DNA of 64,000 bases, from assembly GCA_011037195.1 (NCBI GenBank), contig JAAEAF010002515.1:57946-121945 (forward strand), read 5' to 3'. Shown one piece after another: positions 1-11,003 of the stretch. The notes beneath the pieces are model-generated. The model was not told the origin of the DNA. It was given only the letters and a program-made list of their open reading frames with translations, and did no database searches. The DNA comes from Triatoma infestans (lineage: Eukaryota > Arthropoda > Insecta > Hemiptera > Reduviidae). Position 1 is the stretch's first letter, and every line of letters begins with the position of its first letter. A program made the position numbers and the translations under genes.

Positions 1-442
1 TTTAGAGGAATTGTGTTTAGGTTAGGGTAGGGGTCGGCACCCGGTTTTAAGTAAAGAGTCATTTTTCCTTACAAATTTTTAAAAAAATCTTACAAATGAC
101 CCCAGTTATATTATATACAACTGTTTTCCTCTTTTAAAAAGCAAATTTATTTTTCAAATACACAATACAAAATAGTTAATATAGTCAAAAGTTCATAAAC
201 AGTTATAATATAATATGTAGGGGAAGGGAATTAACGACTTATTACTCACTTGGATATAATGGTTCACTGGTTGGAACTGACTTGGTCAGGAGGCGACTGC
301 CATATATATAGGAAAAAGGTGGCCTTTATCAAGGTTCTAGGAAGAGGAAACGATAAGGTTCAATGTCATCGTCTTTTGTGTATGTAACTCCTCCATCCTT
401 AAGTTTTTCGTGTCCTCACGAAATTCGGAAGTTCTGGGTGTG
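1..442. other. AT-rich stretch without a recognisable gene
   Basis: I see no open frame with recognisable domains and no terminal repeats. It precedes the env-like relic and may be its 3' flank or LTR, but nothing in the sequence proves this. Confidence 0.4.
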
Positions 443-1110
443 TTACTGCATTTGGATGTGTTGTTGATATGCTGCCATGGTTGTTGATAGTGTATAGCTT
501 TGCTGCTGCAGAAGAGACATCGGGGTGTCTTCCAAGTTTTTTGTTTCTTGCTGTGGTGGTTCCCTTTTTCTGGGGGATATTAAAAGTTTGTAAATTTTTC
601 TTTTGTGTTGTATTATTAAGTGAGCGATTGAGAGACAGAGAGCTATGATGAGCAATGTGGAAGTGTAGTCATCTTCTCAAGTTCTTCCAGGGGCTTCATT
701 TTTATATTTAAGTCGTGAAGGTCGAGGAAGTAAATATTGAGGTGATCATATTGATCGGGGATAGATGGGTTAATTAACATATGTTCAAATTCATTATAAA
801 CATAAATTATTTTACAATTGTTAATCTGTTCTCCATTTTCAAGAGTTAACAATGCTGTGTTCTTAATATTTACCGTAAAGCTTAGGTTGTTTTTATTAAT
901 ATTTATAATTGGGGTTTCATAGATTAAATATTTATTGACAATATCTATGTATTTTATCAAGGGTTTTGGTTTGGGAATGGTTATTATTTTGCATTTATTC
1001 TCAACATTATTATTTAGTAGATTAGATATACATTCATTGTTAACTATCGCTGAGTTCTGTTCAATATCAGAATTTCTATACCGACTGTAAACACACTCCA
1101 GTAAGATGGA
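443..1110 (-). pseudogene. Env/F-like envelope glycoprotein relic (errantivirus or BEL type)
   Basis: One minus-strand frame runs from about 1110 to 643. It has spaced cysteines (motifs such as NNECISNLL and NNCKIIYVYNEF) and a C-terminal stretch ending IYFLDLHDLNIKMK. This resembles the membrane-proximal end of insect retrovirus and baculovirus F-type envelope proteins, which anchor and fuse virion membranes. A second frame, 655 to 443, overlaps it and begins with a hydrophobic segment (LIIALCLSIAHLII) followed by basic residues, as expected for a transmembrane anchor and tail. The two are out of frame, so the gene is broken, and the N-terminal half is absent. No flanking LTR is visible. It could also be an unrelated cysteine-rich protein, since identification rests on pattern rather than a diagnostic motif. 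Confidence 0.4.
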
Positions 1111-1330
1111 TGATTTGAAAATTAGTAAATTCTCCCTTAGCTTTACTCAACAACTGTAGAAGTATGTTGTGTTTCTCTTATAAAAATAACAAGGGGTCTT
1201 TTATATTGTCAATATTTTTTATACAAATATTTTGGGCTGATTTATTTGTAGTTATTACTATGCCATCTTGTAGAGGAATCGATTACAGACGATATTTTTT
1301 TTTATTCAGCACTTTCTTGTTAATGTCTGT

Positions 1331-1402
1331 CATAATGTGTGAAGATGAATGGGGTGCGTTTTGTGGCATAATGTGTGAAGATGAATGGGGAGGTGCGTTT
1401 TG
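1331..1402. repeat. Two-copy 36-bp tandem repeat
   Basis: The unit starting cataatgtgtgaagatgaat at 1331 is repeated at 1367 with a small change near its end. It lies between the env-like relic and the Penelope LTR fragment. No function is apparent. Confidence 0.8.
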
Positions 1403-1442
1403 ACAAGTATGTTTTAAGAAAAGGGATTTTTTGTTAAATACT

Positions 1443-1877
1443 AAGCTTCTAGATATTATAGGCTGTGTGTTGAAATTTGTGGTTATTGTAGAGTTGTTTA
1501 ATGAGCCTTTAACAGCCTGTTTATGTATAAAACTTCTTTATTTTATTTTTCAGTAATACATTTTATTATTGGTACCCTACGTTTCGACACCTTCACGTCC
1601 TCTACTGGGGTTATTTTGAATCTGCAGGTAACAATTATTGTACAATATGAGTTTAAAAACTAGTTTGTTATTAATTAATATTGCTATGTCCACAATTTAG
1701 CTTACCTGTATTTATACTTTTGTATTACTTGTTTACAATTTCTTATATATATTAAAAGTTGAAATCAAGAGAGTCCAAGTTATTCACATTTGGTTTTTTC
1801 CAAATTTGTTTTACTTCGGTAACCATACCTTGCTAGTTCGTTATATTGTGTATATAATTACTCTTGAGTTTCATTAT
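1443..1877 (-). mobile_element. Penelope-like element pLTR fragment
   Basis: This block is nearly identical to 27770-28207, the 5' end of the long Penelope-like element, including the stretch around ggtaccctacgtttcgacac. Identity starts at the agcttctagatattata motif and stops abruptly at 1877, where zinc-finger coding sequence begins. The fragment therefore entered or was joined to the Polinton-like region. It contains a degenerate hammerhead-like motif on the minus strand (1575-1610). Confidence 0.75.
1575..1610 (-). ncRNA. Degenerate hammerhead ribozyme-like motif in a Penelope pLTR
   Basis: On the minus strand the order is ACCC, a degenerate core CAGTAGAG, a hairpin, GAAAC, GTA, GGGT. 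The flanks ACCC/GGGT can form stem I and GAAAC matches the invariant 3' core. Two positions of the CUGANGA core are changed, and the stem II arm is two bases shorter than in the copy at 27901. Penelope-like elements are known to carry small hammerheads in their pLTRs. This one is probably inactive. Confidence 0.45.
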
Positions 1878-2043
1878 TTTGCAATCCTCACATTTAATAC
1901 AAAACAGGGAGATGTGTTTCAAGAATTTCACCAATGTGCGGAAGATATTGCCGCAGTAAGGACATTTTTTTTGTAAACATGTTGAAGCATGCCTCCTTAA
2001 ATTATATGGTTTGGAAAAACTCTTTCCACACTTATCTCAAGAT
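1878..2043 (-). pseudogene. C2H2 zinc-finger segment of the Polinton-like region, split by a LINE
   Basis: Read on the minus strand this gives C2H2-like fingers: DKCGKSFSKPYNLRRHASTC and KKCPYCGNIFRTLVKFLKHI, then CIKCEDCKI. Similar fingers head the polymerase gene at 9.5-10.1 kb (VCARCGKVFSRPDNRRRH), so this is probably a related Polinton gene. The segment is interrupted at 2043 by a LINE with a 12-bp target duplication and resumes at 2963. It is fused at 1877 to a Penelope fragment. Upstream of the fingers I see an in-frame stop and no start, so it is a remnant. Confidence 0.5.
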
Positions 2044-2950
2044 TTTTTTTTTTTTTTTTTTTTTTTGTTTGTTTGGCATAAGCTTTCGCTATTCAGCCAG
2101 CATAACAGATTTTATAAGTTTTCAAAATATGCTGAATATGAAATTAATTAGGCTTAAATAAGCAAAGAAGTACTGACAAAAGAAATAAAAGTAAAAAAAA
2201 ACAACAAATTTTTAACAAATAATCAACTCGATGAAAAGCTACGGACCCTATACAAGATATATACATATATATATATATTTTTTTTAAGTCTGATTATAGA
2301 TGGCTAAAAATTCGATTAAAAGTCTATATACATATACACTTTCGGAGAAGATAATGCTCTCATAGTTAAATGGTGCTGCCAAATAATTATATAGTTCTTT
2401 GAATAAATGTTCTCTTTGCAAGTTGTATTTCCGGCAAACCATCACAATATGTTCAAAGTCTTCAGTCATGTGGCAATCCGTGCATAACGGATTAGTTCTT
2501 TGGCCTATCTTGAATAAATATGCTCCACAAACCGCATGTCCTGACCGAAGCCTACAGATTGTCCCGGCGAAATGCTTTTTCAATGCAAGCCCTCTGAACC
2601 AAGGCACTTTTTTGATCCTACCTACCGCGACCTTATAAAACCTCCCCTTGGTGGATTCCAGGTACTCCGCTTGCCATTTTTTGATGATATTCGTCGAGAT
2701 TGTCCTCTTCACATCTGATGCCGGAATCCGAATGTCGCTCCTCTCTCCATTCACTGTTGCATCCTTCGCTAGCCTGTCCACTAATTCGTTGTTTTTAAGA
2801 CCACTATGGCCTCGTACCCACACAAAGTTAATATTTTTCTTACTAGTTCGTAACTGATGGACTAGTAAGAGAATATCTATGATTATCTTACTGCTATTGA
2901 CTACGTTATTACTGTTTCCAAGCTTATCTAATGCACTTTGGCAATCAGTA
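2044..2950 (-). mobile_element. 5'-truncated I-group LINE with RNase H domain
   Basis: The ORF at 2284-2823, open upstream to about 2950, carries the RNase H end motif WVRGHSGLKNNELVDRLAKD. A Cys/His knuckle follows (LCTDCHMTEDFEHIVMVC), typical of the C-terminus of LINE polyproteins. An RNase H domain points to the I/Loa/Outcast group. The 3' end is to the left, with a poly-T run at 2043-2066 (poly-A on the element strand). A 12-bp direct repeat, ttatctcaagat, flanks it at 2032-2043 and 2951-2962. Endonuclease and reverse transcriptase are missing, as in normal 5' truncation. The insertion lies inside the zinc-finger segment. Confidence 0.85.
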
Positions 2951-2997
2951 TTATCTCAAGATAAAGATGTCATAATGTAAAAACTTACGGAAAAAAC

Positions 2998-3442
2998 TTA
3001 ATCTTCGCCGGTTTGTGTCTTCTTCGCCTTCTTGCTTTTTTTACAAGGAGGCCCTTGTTTATGTGCTTTTGTAAATTCTATATTTATATAGTTATCCCTC
3101 GCTCCTTTATATATTAAAGACAAATCACCGTCTTAAAAAAAGAAAAATATATATTAAATGCATAGGGGAAAATAGAAAATTATGGATTGGTTTTTTCTAC
3201 ATACCTTCATAGGTAAGAATATCATCATCGCTCAAACATTCTACAAATCTTTTGGGTAGGAAAACTCTTATTAAGAAATCTTGGTCATGTAATAAAGCAG
3301 TCAAACCAGGACCAAACTTTGTTTTTTCCACCTTCTTAAAAGATGCAATGGAATATGGTTTGTCCTCTTCTAAATCACCAATTCGTTTATAAATGGTGGA
3401 TTGTGATTTTTCCAACAGCTTCTTTAATATATTATTAGACAT
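2998..3442 (-). CDS. Small spliced basic protein of unknown function
   Basis: Exon 1 runs from the ATG at 3442 to 3205 and ends in a good donor (GAAG|GTATGT). Exon 2 runs 3131 to 2998 after a pyrimidine tract and AAG acceptor, and the splice keeps frame. The predicted product is about 123 residues. It starts MSNNILKKLLEKSQSTIYKR, has a middle with FGPGLTALL and RVFLPKRFVECL, and ends in a lysine-rich tail (KKSKKAKKTQ). I recall similar small proteins in insect genomes but cannot assign a function; a nucleic-acid-binding role is a guess from the basic tail. It sits between the zinc-finger segment and the PLA2/metalloproteinase genes on the same strand, with no visible break, so it could still be expressed. 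Confidence 0.6.
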
Positions 3443-3514
3443 TATTTTGGGAGCTGAAATGTAGTTATAAATTTCTTCATACTTATAGTTTTTACATGTA
3501 AAAAAAAATCCATC

Positions 3515-3760
3515 GTCCTATGCCCCTACCTGATTGTACCGCATCCAGCCACCGCAAAGCGGATTCGGGAAATGTTCATAGCCTACTTGTGCTGTCGTCG
3601 AGGCGTGTCGGAATTATGCCATAGCGCTCTAGCTAGCACTTCGTCAGAACATCCACTTCTGGATTAGCGAACTAGTCGTTTCCCCTGAGCTCCGAAGAGA
3701 ATCAGAGGGTCTCCTCTTAGCCACTTACACATAGGCACGGTGCGAGGACTTAATTGGATT
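3515..3760. other. GC-richer non-coding block of unknown origin
   Basis: This stretch is visibly less AT-rich than its surroundings, with sharp edges after the poly-A-like run near 3500 and at the ORF-less AT sequence after 3760. Neither strand encodes a protein I recognise. It resembles an untranslated end of a LINE or a SINE body more than unique DNA, but I find no pol III boxes or target duplications. From 3761 to 4090 I see nothing. Confidence 0.35.
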
Positions 3761-4090
3761 TGAGAAGAAAAAATAGAAATTGGGACTTACCCTTGAGTGT
3801 TGTGATCACGAGCGAGGTTGAAGACTTAATGAACATTACCCCACTAATATCCAACTATTTATACTGTTTAAATGAGTCATCACTTAACCAACACCCCATG
3901 TTTAGAAAAATAATAAAGATATCTACATCCTGCGATAAGAACATCCTGTTTTTGTATATAAAATAATAAACAGATAACACCGGCCTTGGGACGATAAAAG
4001 AACAACTTATTTTAATAATAATTTATTAATAATACAAACATTTCTATATATAAAAAATATATACATTTCCTTCCAGCTATTTTGTCGACC

Positions 4091-4261
4091 TTAATCATCA
4101 TCTAACGGATTTATGCCTGTTTGATGTATTCTTTGTTGTAATTTAGTTCCAGGTCCACAAAATCTACATCCGGGGAGATGTAATTCAAAGGGTAGATTAT
4201 TGATTGCAGAGTCGATAACACCTCTTCCAACTACTTTAGCCATACTGGCACTTGTCAGCAT
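4091..4261 (-). pseudogene. Truncated phospholipase-A2-like mini-ORF
   Basis: The ATG at 4261 follows the hemopexin stop codon with no spacer (TAA ATG). The 56-residue product contains LPFELHLPGCRFCGPGTKLQ and then GINPLDD. This matches the calcium-binding loop (YxGPGTK type) and following residues of the PLA2-like domain known from parvovirus VP1 and from Polinton/adintovirus-like elements. That domain helps particles leave the endosome. The ORF stops just where the catalytic HD dyad would be expected, so it is probably inactive. The zero spacing to the upstream gene suggests a compact viral gene cluster. Confidence 0.6.
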
Positions 4262-5321
4262 TTATTCATCTATTTCATCATCTAATTGTAGATTAAACAT
4301 AAACTTATTCAACAGTTTTTGCAGTTGTTGTAATATGGTGCTTTGATCGCACATAATGTTAAATAAAACTGTAGGGTCCTGTAATGTTGTCTCAGTTACG
4401 CTTTCAATAAATTCATCATAACTATAAAATATGTTATTAGATTTAAAATATAATCGACCATTTGTATGTTGAAAAGCTGTTTCTACATTACGAGGCACGC
4501 ATGGGAATATGGTTGCAACATCGCCGACAAAATTACTTGATAAGTTACGTTCGTCGAATTCATTAACAAAATTTCTGTTAAAAATTATATAGGTTTTGCC
4601 AGTATTTGAATGTAAAGCAGCATTGATTGTATGTTTGGTGTTTGTTATAATTGATGAAATATCATCTTGAAAGATTAGGTGAAGATAGGGATAGTTAAAC
4701 ATGTACATTCTATCATCTGTAAACATAACAATGTCTTTGTTTGGTCGTTGATATATTGCCGATATTTTGGTAAAATTTGATGGTAAAAATTTGAACCATC
4801 TATTCAATTGCATAGGATATACATAATCTCTTTTTAAACGTATGGATTCTTGAAGAGGTATTACCCAAACATAGTTTCTATAGAAAAAATACTCGCGTTT
4901 ATTTACCACCAGAACTGACTCAATTCTTTGTCTATAAGTGCAAAGATCCATGTATACTTTGTGGAGGCTTTATGAGTTGGCCTTGGAGCAGCAGCAGTAG
5001 TGGTAGTGATTGGCGTTGTTGACATCGATGATGGTGCTCCATACAACATTTGTATAGCATTAATTTCCTCTTCATGTAGATCTATTTCATCAAATGAGAA
5101 ACATTTGGTGGAAATTTGTACACACCAAACATTAAAGAATTTTCATCATTTGTATGATGCAGTCCTAATGCATGACCAATTTCATGTATTAATACCGTGT
5201 ATAATGATACTTCATCACTATCTGATGGAAGTGTATCTGCAGTACACCATTTTTTAGCTTCATCAAAATGTATTTCCAATTTTTGTTTAGTTATTATAAG
5301 CAAATCAGCATGCGCTATCAC
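4262..5321 (-). pseudogene. Matrix metalloproteinase with hemopexin-like domain
   Basis: The segment 5321-5082 holds HEIGHALGLHH, the full HExxHxxGxxH zinc site of matrixins, followed by NSLM as the Met-turn. After a frame change comes DLHEEEINAIQMLYGAP, the usual end of the catalytic domain, then a Thr/Ala/Pro-rich linker. The segment 4951-4262 has hemopexin-like blades (IVMFTDDRMYMFN, INAALHSNTGKTYIIFNRNF, VETAFQHTNGRLYFKSNNIF). Matrixins cut extracellular matrix proteins. No signal peptide or pro-domain is visible: the 5' part is lost at a junction near 5322-5365 with the integrase. Secreted host MMPs and baculovirus vMMPs both have this layout. The linkage to a PLA2-like ORF and Polinton genes favours a viral cargo gene, but capture of a host fragment is possible. 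Confidence 0.7.
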
Positions 5322-5365
5322 TCCTCCTTAAGTACAAAATTAATCATTGCAGTACCTATAGTGTT

Positions 5366-5905
5366 ATGAAAGCGTCAATGGTGGAGCGATTTAATCGCAC
5401 TCTAAAAACTTGGATGTGGAAAATGTTTAATATGCAAGGCAATTACAAATGGGTGGAGAATTTACCCAAGCTAATGTATAAATACAATAATGAGTCTATA
5501 CACAGAAGTATTGGAATGAAACCTTCTGAAGTAACTGAAAATAATGAATCTGACATTATTAAGAAATTATCACAACAACCAAATTCTATTGTTCGGAAGA
5601 CACCAAAGTCCAAAGTGGACGACCATTTACGCATCTCAAAATATAAGACAGTATTTACCAAAGGATATATACCTTCTTGGAGTACAGAGATATTTAAAGT
5701 GACTCAAGTATGAAAAACTGTTCCAATCACTTACTTTTTACAAGATTCAAATGGTGAAAACGTGTTGGGCGGATTTTATGAACAAGAAGTTACCAAAGTC
5801 AAATTTCCTAATGTCTATCTTGTAGAGAAAATTTTGAAGAAGAAAAATAATAAAGTGTTGGTGATGGCAGGCATTTCCAAACAATAAAAATACTTGGGAA
5901 AATTG
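5366..5905 (+). pseudogene. Polinton-type integrase, C-terminal part with chromodomain-like end
   Basis: The frame begins with MVERFNRTLKTWMWK, which carries the catalytic glutamate region of the retroviral-type DDE integrase used by Polintons. It then has the conserved YKYNNESIHRSIGMKPSEV. The two upstream aspartates are missing, because the sequence is truncated at a junction with the metalloproteinase gene. After a stop at 5711-5713 the same frame continues with VPITYFLQDSNGENVLGGFY and YLVEKILKKK, matching the SH3-like and chromodomain tail of this family. A further frame change occurs near 5870. The gene is convergent with the polymerase gene. Confidence 0.8.
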
Positions 5906-6447
5906 TAAAAATTTGCTTTAAAAATTAGTTATATTTTTGTTATACTATTTAAGGAATACTTGGGATAATAGTGTACACTTATTTAATACTTAGTTACATT
6001 TTTCTTGTACTATTTAAGTTACATTTGTAATTTTTTTTTCATTAAATAAATATATTATAAAAAACATATGATTTTTTTTTTCAACATATTTATTTATTTT
6101 TTGCTAAAGGATAAGTAAAAAAATAAAATAAATAAAATGAATTTAACAAAATATATTTTATTATAAACAAATATACATTTTATTTCTACAAAACAAATCA
6201 TAGTTTTTGGTAATAAATCATGATACAATTTAAAAAAGATTATTTTTTTTAAATATAATTGATGAATTTTTCATTCTTTTACAATATTATAAAATATATA
6301 AAAATTAATGAATTATATGATACCTAATGAATATAGTCACATTTTTTTTTTTTTTAATATACATTATTTTTTTTTAAAATAAACTATTTTTAAAATAAAT
6401 AACCTAATTTTAGAATAAATATATATATAATACAATTTTTTATTATA
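5906..6447. other. AT-rich spacer between convergent integrase and polymerase genes
   Basis: The sequence is extremely AT-rich with many T and A runs and AATAAA-like signals. It probably holds the 3' ends of both genes. I see no gene in it. Confidence 0.5.
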
Positions 6448-9400
6448 CTATTCCCCCCTGTACCCCAACGCTTTCGTCGTAAATTTGTCATCCTCTTGAA
6501 TTACTCGTTTGTGATCATTGGGTGAAAGTGCTATTTTATTTATTGTAACAGAGGATAAACGATGTTTTGTGGATCTTATTGAAGTGGTTGGAACTCTGAA
6601 TACTTGCTCTTTTTCAATACATTCTATGTAGTTCTTAAATTTAATATTTTGTTGTAATGAAGGGGTGTGAACCCCTTTAGCCTTCAGAATTGCCAACCCT
6701 TCAACGTAAACCCACAAAAGCATTTATAATTTTTCCATTTGCTTCATCTTTAAACTTGCCGAGAATCTTTTTTTCCTGTTGGAATGGCAAGGATGTGATA
6801 TTGGGTAATCGGAAGTGTCCATGTCATTCAGTAAGTGCAATTTCATGTTTAGATATAAGTCTTCCGTCTTTATTTCGAAAATAAAACTGTCTGTGTCAAT
6901 GTAACCGATTTTTATCATGTTTGGTTTGTAGATCTTTGCCATTGTAGAGTAAAAGTAACAGTATAATGTACATTTCGACAAGTCTAAAATAGATGCTCCC
7001 AAATATAAAGCTTTGTCAAAGGTAAGTCTTGTCTGAGTCATGTGGACAGCTGCAAGATTTTGACTGTAGATGGTTCGATCAACGAATCCAGGTTTGGCTA
7101 TTAATTCCACGTTCCTATTTGGTAATCCACGTTTTCCACTACTGACAAGTTTTATGTTTTTTCTTTTTCTAATATTTTCCATTGTTTTCCCATACCCCGC
7201 GAGTTGTTGTACAGTTTGTAAAGGTCTTTGTCAAAGTTGTTTTTTGCATTTTTTCTAAGTTCTGTATTAAGTTCAATTACGGTTTGAGCCAGTTTGATTG
7301 TCGGAATTTTAATACTCGATGAACTTTCTTCAAAACTAACCCATGTTAAATGGCTTGCTTGTTGCAGAGTTCATAATGAACTATGTATCTGCACCGGTCA
7401 TTCAAATGGGCTACTAATTTTTTCTGTTTATCGATTATTATGTTTTCCGCAAGGAAAGGTAGGTCATTGTGTAGCTTGTGTGAGTGTGGAGGATAGTGTA
7501 CGTCTACGTCTACTATATAACCATAGTCGTCGTTTGCAGTTACGTCTTTAATATTGAATTGTTCGGGGCTTATCCATTGGAACTCTCCATAAGGTAATGG
7601 TTGAGACATGGCATAACCGTACAAATTATTGCAATCTTGGTAGGTGAAAATGCTCTCTTTATTTGGATTGTAATCTTTCATATATTTATTATTTGCAACC
7701 AAATAACGATGAGCAACTTGACATAACCCACCTCGGATACTCTGCTCAACCATCATTATCTGATCATAATCTAGGAGAAGTTCCAATTTGATACCTGTAT
7801 ATCGTAACATGGCATCCCAGGATAAGCCGGGCAATGTAAAATAGTGACAAAGATCCAGTTTGTGTGTTGTCAATGTGACATTATGGAATGTTTCAAATAC
7901 GTCAGCTAACAGCAATACATCAGTTTTAAGATATAGGTCACTATATTCTCCCAAGCTTTTACACTTGAAAGTTGACCATATATTACATGCATGCTGATAG
8001 TCTTCTTCCGTAATATCACATTTTTTCAAGTGGCTATCGAAGGCAGTCCTTGGTGGTAAGTTTGTCTCTTTTAATTTGTTCCAGTCAGTAATGTATTCGT
8101 ACGGAAAAACACCTTTTCTTGTCAATAGTGGAAGTTGTTCTGGTGTAAAAAATTTACTAGTGTCTGGTATGTCGGGTAGTGTTTGTACTAATTTGTCTAA
8201 ACTAGATGGCATAAATCTAAATGTGTCTATAAATCGGAGTTTTATATGTGGTGTTATGGTTTTGCTAAAGGATATGTACTTCTCTTCATTATTTGGTATG
8301 ACATCTATTTGTTTGTCATCGTAGTCGAGTTCGCGTACGATAAAGTGGCTATCATATCCGGTAAGGTTGTGTAGGAGAACGGGTAAAAAGTTGAGGCTTT
8401 GATCCTTATATTACAAGTAGAATGAGCTGCCCCTCTGTATCGTCCTGTTAAGTGGCAGTGGTCACGTACTTTGTCATTGGTTGTAAAAGTTTTGTCACAC
8501 ATATAACAAGTGTTAGCTGCGTTATATCGTCTTTGTTCGTCTATAGTCAATTGTTTCATTGGTAATTGTCTAGAGTATATAGCACTTATTTTTTCAGCTA
8601 TGTTTTTTAAATATTGAAGGAAATGAGCGGCGGCATTTTCTCCCCGATAAATATAAGGTTCAGTAGGAAGTGTAGGATCCAACTGGATTACATCTTCAGT
8701 ACACTTTAAATATGTGCAGAAACTCATAGCCTCATGCTTTTGGTACTGAAGAGTGTAGGATAATTCGGGGTTTGGTTGACAGTTCTGGATTGGTGCTAAA
8801 ATAGCCTCAAAATCGGCATAAACTACAAAAGGTACTCTCAGCGCTCGTTCGACATGTTCAAACTGTACAAACGGCTTTTTAAATGGAAGATCAACAGAAA
8901 CAGGTTTATTTTTTTTACACAATTTCTTATGATCTTCCATTTTTTCTATTCCATTGTACTCAACAGTGTAATGCTGAAAGCACCTTTTGCAGATTAATAT
9001 TTTATGTTCATGTCCAGTCATTTGTTTACGTAACAGTCGCTCAAAGTTTTTAATATAAACATAGTGCTGTAGTCCGTCATCATTGTCAATCAATACTAAG
9101 TGTCTACAATCTTTAAAATGGGTAAACATTAGTTTTGTCGCCCAACCCGAAGACATTGATCGATATATTATTTTTTTTTCCAAATTTTTTTATGTCACAT
9201 AGGGAAGTGGGGAATATAATGTCGGAAAAGTCATAAAGATGATGTAAATTGGTGTATTTACTTACTCTTTGGGATGTGTAGGAACCAATTTGGCTAAAAC
9301 GGAATATCGGAAACACTGTTTGTCGTTATTTTTTACGTTAATACAGGAGTTAGTATTGAATATTTTGGGTGGTAAAGGAATGTAAGTATTTCCACATATG

Positions 9401-10092
9401 GGTATGTATTTATTAATTCTCAGTCTTAAACCATCTACAGCATGCAGTGTTCAGCCACTCTTTTTCAGTTCTGTCTGTTCCAATTCGTTTTGTAGTGTTT
9501 TGTATGCATTGTCGAGTAGTTCAGAAATGTTACTTTCTTGAACTACTCTTGTATTTTTTGTCTTAAATGTAACGTCCCTTTCTTCCCCCAATTGATTGGC
9601 CATGGTACAGTCCACAAGTATGTTAAATTTAATGGCTTTGTATTCTGTTAGGGCTAATTGTATTGCGTTAGTCAGTTTAGTCTTTACAGAATTTAAAAAC
9701 AGAGTCAAATCCAAATTGTCATTTGATCTTACGAAATATGATTTTAATCTGCTTTCAAACACTGTTTCATACTCAATCAGTCCGTCAGTGTTGAGAATTG
9801 TCGCCAGTAATTGGGATCTAGAAGGTTCTGTCTTCAGTTTTTTGCTTGGTCTTTCAGTCTTAGTACAAGCATGTTCATGTCTAGTTAAATTGTATAAGTC
9901 AGAGAAAATATTACCACAAGAAGAACAAATGCCCGTAAAGTTAGTCTGGCAATATTTCTCATGACGTCGCCTGTTGTCGGGACGGGAGAACACTTTCCCA
10001 CAACGAGCACAAACTTTAGATGCTTCCGGAAAGGCTTTCTCATTGTCAAACGAGTCCATTCTCGAGTCTGTTTTGGTGTTTGATCTAATCAA
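6448..10092 (-). pseudogene. Polinton/adintovirus-like protein-primed DNA polymerase B
   Basis: The gene reads from 10092 down to 6448 in five segments (10092-9451, 9183-8305, 8212-7346, 7182-6724, 6723-6448) separated by stops or frameshifts. The first segment has two C2H2 fingers (CARCGKVFSRPDNRRRHEKYC-like) and ends at a TGA where tryptophan is usual. Next come the exonuclease motif VVYADFEAIL and a DHCHLTGRYRGAAHSTCN Cys/His block. Then come palm motifs: SIRGGLCQVAHRY, DCNNLYGYAMSQPLPYGEF (motif A), the KALYLGASILDLSK region (motif B) and IGYIDTDSF (motif C). This is the family B polymerase that copies linear DNA from a terminal protein. Total length, about 1,200 codons, is normal for the family. 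Catalytic residues are present but the frame is broken throughout. Confidence 0.9.
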
Positions 10093-10603
10093 ATTGTTTT
10101 AAAGTTAAATAATATCAAACACTTTTTAATAGGTGGAAATAGAAAAAAAATTAAAACTTACATGTACTGAACAGTTACAGATGACCAAGTTACACCTTAC
10201 ACTTATGTCTGCTTAATACTTAGGTTGATCAACATACAGCTTCTTTCTTTTATAATCTGAACACATGAGGAAAAACAAAAATGAATTATAAAAAAATCAT
10301 TGAGAAAAATAATTAATAAAAACAACTTACGCTGGTTAAAAAGCGAAAAAATCCAATCTCCAAAAACTGAAGAAAAATGTATATAATTTCTTTTTTTGTT
10401 TTTTTGTTTTAGGATCTAAACAAATGAGAAAAAGAAATTTAACTCAAAAAATTATTAAATAATTAAATAAATAATGTTGGTTTTTATGTTTTTTTTTCCT
10501 ATAGGCTGTTAGAATCTTATTCAATTTTCCTGGGTTGTTTAAACTCCAATTAATTTTGAACCAGTTTTCAGCCTGAGTTTTTTATTATATATTACATATA
10601 TAT
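10093..10603. other. Spacer with no identified gene
   Basis: The stretch lies between the polymerase 5' end and the inverted-repeat transposon. A possible 5'-UTR splice donor (GTAAGT on the minus strand near 10160) belongs to the polymerase side. The last about 100 bases are probably part of the Penelope relic that resumes at 13770. Confidence 0.35.
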
Positions 10604-10858
10604 CTGTACCTTGGAAGTAAAAGGGCCAATGTCATTTTTTATGATTTTTGAGAGCAGCAGCAAATTTCACTTGATGGATTTCTAATTTCTTTGCATTGCA
10701 TCGCGTATGCCTCGTGTTTTTAATAATTTCCTCTGTCATTCTTCATAATTATCAAAAACAATTATATAACATTGTTGTCATAGTTACTTTAAAATCTGTT
10801 GATTTTATGGAGATTGGCCCTTGACAATTTTTTTTGTTGTGTGGACATTGGTCCTTTT
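10604..10858. repeat. Left TIR and subterminal motif array
   Basis: Beyond the TIR (10604-10633) the motif attggccc recurs at 10813-10820, and acattggtcctttt at 10845-10858. Clustered subterminal copies are typical transposase-binding sites in hAT, CACTA and P-type elements. Here the role is inferred. Confidence 0.7.
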
Positions 10859-11003
10859 GAAAAGAGATAGTAATAGAGGAAACGTAAAAAATACACAGCA
10901 ATAACAAGAAAACACTATTTTATTTATTTTTATAAAAACTAAAAAGGATTTAAAGAAAAAAAAACTTTAGAAATAAAAATAGAATGAATTTACTTCTTGA
11001 ATT

